A stretch of DNA of 18,889 bases from Avidehalobacter sp964569265 (GTDB lineage Bacteria; Bacillota; Dehalobacteriia; UBA4068; UBA4997): assembly GCA_964569265.1 (NCBI GenBank), contig CAZMTO010000029.1:1-18889 (forward strand), written 5' to 3'. Shown here piece after piece: positions 14,991-18,889 of this stretch. The first letter of the stretch is position 1; each line of letters opens with the position of its first letter. The translations under genes and the position numbers were made by a program. The notes beneath the pieces were generated by a model that was given only the letters and a program-made list of their open reading frames with translations, ran no database searches and had not been told where the DNA came from.

Positions 14991-15461
14991 ATGGCAGAAA
15001 AAGAAGTTTTGCTGACAAAAGAGGGCCTGGAAAAGCTGGAGGCCGAGCTGGATAACCTGAAAAACGTAAAACGTTTGGAGGTTGCACAGCGTATTAAAAT
15101 CGCTATTGGGTTTGGTGATCTGAGCGAGAATTCGGAGTATGAGGACGCCAAAAACGAGCAGGCAATGGTAGAAGGCCAGATTGTTGAGCTGGAAAACAAA
15201 ATACGCAATGCCCGCGTGATAGAAAACACCGGCGCTACCAGCCATGTAAGCATTGGCAGCACGGTAAAGCTGCTGCACATTGCCAGAAATCTGGAGATGG
15301 AGTATACAATTGTAGGTTCGACGGAATCTGACCCGGCAGCAAAAAAGATATCTAACGAAAGCCCGCTGGGTGCGGCAATAATCGGCCATAAGGTTGGCGA
15401 GGTTGTGCCGGTGGCAGCGCCTAAGGGTATTATTGATTACAAGATTTTGGAAATTAACTAA
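14991..15461 (+). CDS. greA: Transcription elongation factor GreA
   Basis: This 156-residue factor rescues backtracked RNA polymerase by prompting cleavage of the transcript 3' end. The N-terminal coiled coil (about 1-75) has the acidic tip GFGDLSENSEYEDAKNEQ with D43 and E46, equivalent to the catalytic acidic pair, and the C-terminal FKBP-like domain ends SPLGAAIIGHKVGEVVPV. Length is standard. CGGAGGG precedes the ATG. It shares a strong promoter with lysS, which begins 26 bases after its stop. Confidence 0.97.
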   Translation: MAEKEVLLTKEGLEKLEAELDNLKNVKRLEVAQRIKIAIGFGDLSENSEYEDAKNEQAMVEGQIVELENKIRNARVIENTGATSHVSIGSTVKLLHIARNLEMEYTIVGSTESDPAAKKISNESPLGAAIIGHKVGEVVPVAAPKGIIDYKILEIN

Positions 15462-15487
15462 CAGGATAAGATTTTGAGGTGAGCATT

Positions 15488-17407
15488 TTGGCAAAGCAGC
15501 AGGATAATCAGCTAAACCAGATATTGCAGGTGCGCCGCGATAAACTGGCGGATTTGCAGGCCGCAGGCAAAGACCCGTTTACTATCACCAAATATGATGT
15601 GACGCACCACAGCAACGATATTGTGGAAAACTTTGCGGAGCTGGAGAGTAAAAGTGTATCTTTGGCCGGGCGTATGATGTTTAAGCGCGTTATGGGCAAG
15701 GCATCGTTCTGCAATATTCAGGATATGGGCGGGCGTATGCAGGTGTATGTGGCCCGTGATGCGATAGGTGAGGAGCCTTACGCTGATTTTAAAAAGTATG
15801 ATATTGGTGATATTATTGGCGTAAAGGGCGAAGTGTTTACCACTAAGACCGGTGAGATTTCGATACACGCGGCAGAAGTGACGCTGCTGACCAAGAGCTT
15901 GCAGGTGCTGCCGGAGAAGTTCCACGGGTTGACGGATACGGATATGCGTTACCGCCAGCGGTATGTAGATTTGATAATGAACCCGGAGGTACGCGATACC
16001 TTTATTAAGCGTTCTAAAATAATTAAGGAGATACGCCGCTTTTTAGACGGCCGCGATTTTATGGAAGTGGAAACGCCGATGTTGGTAGCCAATGCCGGCG
16101 GTGCGGCGGCGCGCCCGTTTGAAACGCATTATAATGCATTAGATGAAGATGTGCGTTTGCGTATATCTTTGGAGCTGTATTTAAAGCGCCTGATAGTTGG
16201 CGGTTTGGAGAGAGTGTACGAAATTGGCCGGGTGTTCCGCAACGAGGGTGTGGATACGCGGCATAACCCGGAATTTACGCTGATGGAGCTGTATCAGGCG
16301 TATACCGATTATGAGGGAATGATGGAACTGACCGAGAGTATGTTCCGTTATTTGGCCGAAACCGTTTGCGGCGGCAGCAAGATAAGCTATAATGGCGTGG
16401 AAATCGATTTTGGTAAGCCGTTTGAGCGCATTACTATGATAGACTGCATTAAAAAATATGCCGGTGTGGATTTTGACGCGGTGGCTGATGATGCGGAAGC
16501 CAAGGCCATTGCCCGCCAACACAATGTGGAATTTGAGGAGCGCCACACCAAGGGTGACATTATAAACCTGTTTTTTGAGGAATTTTGCGAGGACAAGCTG
16601 GTTCAGCCGACCTTTGTGATGGATCATCCGCTGGCGATTTCGCCGCTTACCAAGAAGAAGCCCACCGACCCGGAGAAGGTGGAGCGTTTTGAGCTGTTTA
16701 TTAACGGTTGGGAAATGTGCAACGCGTATTCGGAGCTTAATGACCCGATTGACCAGCGTGAGCGTTTTGCGGCACAGGATGCGGCTTTTGCTGCCGGTGA
16801 CGAAGAAGCCAACCACACCGACGAGGACTTTTTGAATGCGTTGGAAATTGGTATGCCGCCGACCGGTGGTATTGGTTATGGCATTGATCGTTTGGTTATG
16901 CTGCTGACAGATTCGGCGGCTATACGTGATGTGCTGTTCTTCCCGACGATGAAAAGTTTGGACGGCGATAAGGCCGATAAAAAGGAAAAAGCCGCACCGG
17001 CTGCTGAGGCTGCACCGGCTGCCGAGGTAATTGATTTTTCTAAGGTGGAGATTGAGCCGTTGTTTGCGGATATGGTGGATTTTGAGACCTTTAGCAAGAG
17101 CGATTTTAGAGCGGTTAAGGTAAAAGCCTGCGAAGCGGTGAAGAAGTCTAAGAAGCTGTTACAGTTTACGCTGGACGATGGCACCGGGACAGACCGTACC
17201 ATTTTGAGCGGCATCCATATGTATTATGAGCCGGAGGAGCTGGTGGGCAAAACGCTGATTGCGATAGTTAACCTGCCGCCCAGAGCGATGATGGGTATAG
17301 AAAGCTGCGGTATGCTGCTTTCGGCTATTCACAGTGAGGACGGTGAGGAGAAGCTGCACCTTTTGATGGTGGATCATCAGATACCGGCGGGGGCTAAGTT
17401 ATATTAG
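15488..17407 (+). CDS. lysS: Lysyl-tRNA synthetase (class II) with fused C-terminal tRNA-binding domain
   Basis: This 639-residue enzyme charges tRNA-Lys. It has the OB-fold anticodon-binding domain (about 55-150), class II motif 2 (FRNEGVDTRHNPEFTLMELY, about 248-267) and motif 3 (GYGIDRLVMLL, from 464). After the usual end near residue 490 comes an Ala/Glu-rich linker (492-516), then a domain (about 522-639) like EMAPII/Trbp111/MetG-beta, with DFRAVKVKACEAV, LPPRAMMGIESCGMLL and a C-terminal AGAKLY. Plain bacterial LysRS is about 490-510 residues. TTG 15488 (MAKQQDNQ) is preferred to GTG 15479 because GAGGTGA at 15476-15482 is then correctly spaced. Co-transcribed with greA. Confidence 0.96.
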   Translation: MAKQQDNQLNQILQVRRDKLADLQAAGKDPFTITKYDVTHHSNDIVENFAELESKSVSLAGRMMFKRVMGKASFCNIQDMGGRMQVYVARDAIGEEPYADFKKYDIGDIIGVKGEVFTTKTGEISIHAAEVTLLTKSLQVLPEKFHGLTDTDMRYRQRYVDLIMNPEVRDTFIKRSKIIKEIRRFLDGRDFMEVETPMLVANAGGAAARPFETHYNALDEDVRLRISLELYLKRLIVGGLERVYEIGRVFRNEGVDTRHNPEFTLMELYQAYTDYEGMMELTESMFRYLAETVCGGSKISYNGVEIDFGKPFERITMIDCIKKYAGVDFDAVADDAEAKAIARQHNVEFEERHTKGDIINLFFEEFCEDKLVQPTFVMDHPLAISPLTKKKPTDPEKVERFELFINGWEMCNAYSELNDPIDQRERFAAQDAAFAAGDEEANHTDEDFLNALEIGMPPTGGIGYGIDRLVMLLTDSAAIRDVLFFPTMKSLDGDKADKKEKAAPAAEAAPAAEVIDFSKVEIEPLFADMVDFETFSKSDFRAVKVKACEAVKKSKKLLQFTLDDGTGTDRTILSGIHMYYEPEELVGKTLIAIVNLPPRAMMGIESCGMLLSAIHSEDGEEKLHLLMVDHQIPAGAKLY

Positions 17408-17592
17408 TACCGGAATTGCAATAGCGGCACATCTACTTTGTCGTCAGTCTCCTCACTTGTCGGCGTACTTTAGTACGCCTCCTGCGATTCGTCGCCTGAC
17501 TTCGCGTATCTGTACCACTCTTGCAATTCCTTGACTTTGGGTGTGAAATCCTTTGCAAAAAAAGCCGCGCCGCGCGGCATAAATAGGATGCG
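17408..17592. repeat. Interspersed palindromic repeat element, copy B
   Basis: It starts with TACCGGAATTGCAATAG at the base right after the lysS stop codon, as copy A does after birA. The inverted pair GGAATTGCAA (17412-17421) / TTGCAATTCC (17521-17530) frames an interior unlike that of copy A, with the hairpin GGCGTACTTTAGTACGCC at 17462-17479. The tail CCTTGACTTTGGGTG and the A-run plus GCCGCGCCGC palindrome agree with copy A. No open frame is convincing. Confidence 0.85.
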
Positions 17593-17693
17593 TAATCAGT
17601 ATGAAAAAAGATAAAACAACTATAGTAAATACTAAATAAAATCAGGAGAAATGCTTTTTGATTAAATATGGTGAATTGGATATTGCGGCGTAA

Positions 17694-17768
17694 CCGGGAG
17701 GTTAGCTGACAAATATCGGAGAGCCTCCCGGAAATTTGGTGAAAAATAACCGAAAAATTTTAGGGAGG
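17694..17768 (+). promoter_or_regulatory. Structured leader of the GNAT gene (candidate cis-regulatory RNA)
   Basis: CCGGGAGG (17694-17701) can pair with CCTCCCGG (17724-17731) over a 22-base loop. The CCTCCC in the right arm is also complementary to the gene's own ribosome site GGGAGG (17763-17768), identical to the left arm, so two exclusive pairings are possible. A second weak hairpin (AAATTTGGT / ACC...AAATTT, 17732-17760) follows. No T-run follows either hairpin, arguing against simple termination. Confidence 0.4.
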
Positions 17769-17776
17769 AAAAAATT

Positions 17777-18403
17777 ATGAATATCAACAACTGTAATATC
17801 CGTTTGGAGAAGTGTAAAGAGCAGCGTGAGGTGGAAACACTGGTGCGCGACAGCTTTTGGAATGTGTACAGGCCGGGGGCATTGGAGCATTATGTGCTGC
17901 ATTGTTTGCGGACGGAGGCCGATTTTATACCCGAACTTAATTTTGTAATGGAAAAAGACGGGCGGATAATTGGTCAGAATGTGTTTGTAAAGGCGTGTAT
18001 AAAGGCTGATGACGGCAGGGCGATACCTGTGTGCGCGATGGGGCCGATTTGTATAGCCAACGATTTGAAAAGGCAGGGCTATGGCAAGCTATTGCTGGAT
18101 TATACGCTTGAGGAAGCACGTAAGTTTGGCGTAAAGGCGTTGTGCATTGAGGGCAACATTGACTTTTACGGCGCAAGCGGTTTTCGTTTGGCGAGCGAAT
18201 TTGGGCTGCGTTATCACGGTATGCCCGAGGGCGAGGCGGCTGACTTCTTTTTGTGCAGGGAGCTGGAGGAAGGTTATCTCGACGGCGTTAGCGGTGAGTA
18301 TGCGGCGCCGGAATGTTATTATGTGGACGAGGCCAAGGCTGAGGAATTTGACGCCGGTTTTGAACCCAGAGAGAAGCTGAAGCTGCCCGGACAGCTTGTA
18401 TAA
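17777..18403 (+). CDS. GNAT-family N-acetyltransferase
   Basis: This 208-residue protein has the GNAT acetyl-CoA fold: strand-rich residues 55-95, the acetyl-CoA loop in ICIANDLKRQGYGKLLLDYT (about 92-111; Q/R-x-x-G-x-G/A form RQGYGK) and the following helix and strand VKALCIEGNIDFYGASGF. It resembles the YhbS-like branch. The substrate cannot be told; small molecules or protein N-termini are possible. The C-terminal part (about 150-208) is acidic and less typical. GGGAGG at 17763-17768 gives the start. It stands alone, with a structured leader and its own terminator. Confidence 0.9.
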   Translation: MNINNCNIRLEKCKEQREVETLVRDSFWNVYRPGALEHYVLHCLRTEADFIPELNFVMEKDGRIIGQNVFVKACIKADDGRAIPVCAMGPICIANDLKRQGYGKLLLDYTLEEARKFGVKALCIEGNIDFYGASGFRLASEFGLRYHGMPEGEAADFFLCRELEEGYLDGVSGEYAAPECYYVDEAKAEEFDAGFEPREKLKLPGQLV

Positions 18404-18421
18404 ACGGTAAAAACGGTGGAA

Positions 18422-18456
18422 AAAGGCCCCGGAGCGTATGCTTTTGGGGCCTTTTA
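18422..18456 (+). terminator. Intrinsic terminator after the GNAT gene
   Basis: A perfect 10-bp stem AAAAGGCCCC (18422-18431) / GGGGCCTTTT (18447-18456) with inner AGC/GCT pairs; T residues form the end of the stem. Confidence 0.92.
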
Positions 18457-18521
18457 ATATAGGACGAGAGTGAATTGTTTATAGATTGTTAAAAGTTTTG
18501 CCAAAAATTTGTAAAAAGGTG

Positions 18522-18550
18522 TTGACATATGGCTCGTGGTGTGATATTAT
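18522..18550 (+). promoter_or_regulatory. rRNA operon promoter P1 (inferred)
   Basis: TTGACA (18522-18527), 17 bases, TATTAT (18545-18550). It is the first of three similar promoters in tandem and the most diverged in its flanks. Confidence 0.85.
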
Positions 18551-18661
18551 ATCAAAAGTGCTTTGAGCGCAGCCGAGTTTTGCAGATTGGCGGTGGAAAA
18601 CCAGCTTACAAATTTGCGAAACAGAGCTTGAAAAAGTTGCTCAAAAAACTAAAAAAAGTGC

Positions 18662-18690
18662 TTGACAAAAGCTGGTCGATGTGATAAGAT
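18662..18690 (+). promoter_or_regulatory. rRNA operon promoter P2 (inferred)
   Basis: TTGACA (18662-18667), 17 bases, TAAGAT (18685-18690), with an A-rich upstream tract like an UP element. It lies in a 47-base block (18651-18697) repeated around P3. Confidence 0.85.
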
Positions 18691-18755
18691 ATTCAAGTCG
18701 CCAGTTGAGCCGAAAAAAGCGGTTCGGCAGGCACGAAAAAAATTAAAAAAAGTGC

Positions 18756-18784
18756 TTGACAAAAACTTGTCGATGTGCTAAAAT
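18756..18784 (+). promoter_or_regulatory. rRNA operon promoter P3 (inferred)
   Basis: TTGACA (18756-18761), 17 bases, TAAAAT (18779-18784). The block 18745-18791 matches the P2 block at 42 of 47 positions, 94 bases downstream of it. Confidence 0.85.
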
Positions 18785-18788
18785 AATC

Positions 18789-18889
18789 AAGCTGCTGATA
18801 AGCGCCGGGAACACGGCGAGCAGCTTGTAAGAATAGATCTTTGAGAACTAAATAGTGATGAACAGCCAAGTTCGAAAAAGTAAGAAGTA
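18789..18889 (+). promoter_or_regulatory. rRNA operon leader with boxA-like site (partial)
   Basis: A long hairpin pairs AAGCTGCT (18789-18796) with AGCAGCTT (18819-18826), with inner CGCCG/CGGCG. It is followed by GATCTTTGAGAACT (18836-18849), which resembles the TCTTTGAAAACT element found before 16S rRNA in Bacillota and linked to antitermination and processing. The window ends inside this leader; the 16S gene itself is not visible. Confidence 0.65.

Noticed and set aside
15479..15487. GTG start for lysS
   Set aside because: GAGGTGA overlaps this GTG and is correctly placed for TTG 15488, whose product begins MAKQQDNQ as in related LysRS; GTG stays possible but less likely.
10998..17592. 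CRISPR array or insertion sequence explaining the repeats
   Set aside because: There are only two full copies over 6 kb apart with unlike interiors, no regular spacing, and no transposase gene in or near them.
17651..17693. Short frames after AGGAG before the GNAT gene
   Set aside because: They encode 4 and 11 residues only; too short to call a gene, kept only as a possible part of the leader.

Overview
The window looks like a chromosomal housekeeping segment of a mid-GC Bacillota (Firmicutes) bacterium, possibly a Negativicutes/Acidaminococcaceae-type lineage. The lineage guess is an inference from gene order, strong AGGAGG ribosome sites, sigma-A type promoters (several exact TTGACA/TATAAT pairs) and heavy use of the Ile codon ATA. 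I cannot name the species. No tRNA, CRISPR array, prophage or transposase gene was found.

Layout. 1-584: a small minus-strand gene of uncertain function, with a 34-bp repeat fragment beyond its 3' end. 585-3631: carD, a membrane PIN-TRAM protein (YacL type), then ispD and ispF (MEP isoprenoid pathway) overlapping by 4 bp. 3632-6377: mltG (peptidoglycan chain termination), a U32-family protein of the TrhP/YrrO type (tRNA wobble-uridine hydroxylation) and a small DUF4911-like protein, closed by a bidirectional terminator. 6483-8769: a purine salvage pair, namely a minus-strand AzgA/PbuG-type purine permease preceded by a guanine-type purine riboswitch, and a divergent phosphoribosyltransferase with a perfect consensus promoter. 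8967-9827: a ferritin-like protein with a very cysteine-rich C-terminal tail (42 Cys in 286 residues), the least conventional protein here. 9935-14048: birA with a recognisable BirA operator on its own promoter, bioY, a TfoX N-domain protein, coaX and dusB (biotin, CoA, tRNA dihydrouridine). 14146-17407: a protein I do not recognise, greA, and lysS fused to a C-terminal EMAPII/Trbp111-like tRNA-binding domain. 17777-18403: a GNAT acetyltransferase with a structured leader. 18404-18889: three tandem strong promoters and a leader typical of an rRNA operon; the 16S gene should begin just beyond the window.

Two copies (10998-11248 and 17408-17592) and one tail fragment (40-73) of an interspersed repeat occur. 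The full copies share 5' and 3' ends with inverted repeats GGAATTGCAA/TTGCAATTCC but have unrelated, palindrome-rich interiors. Both begin at the base right after a stop codon (birA and lysS). This element and the ferritin-like/Cys-rich protein are the best candidates for something undescribed.
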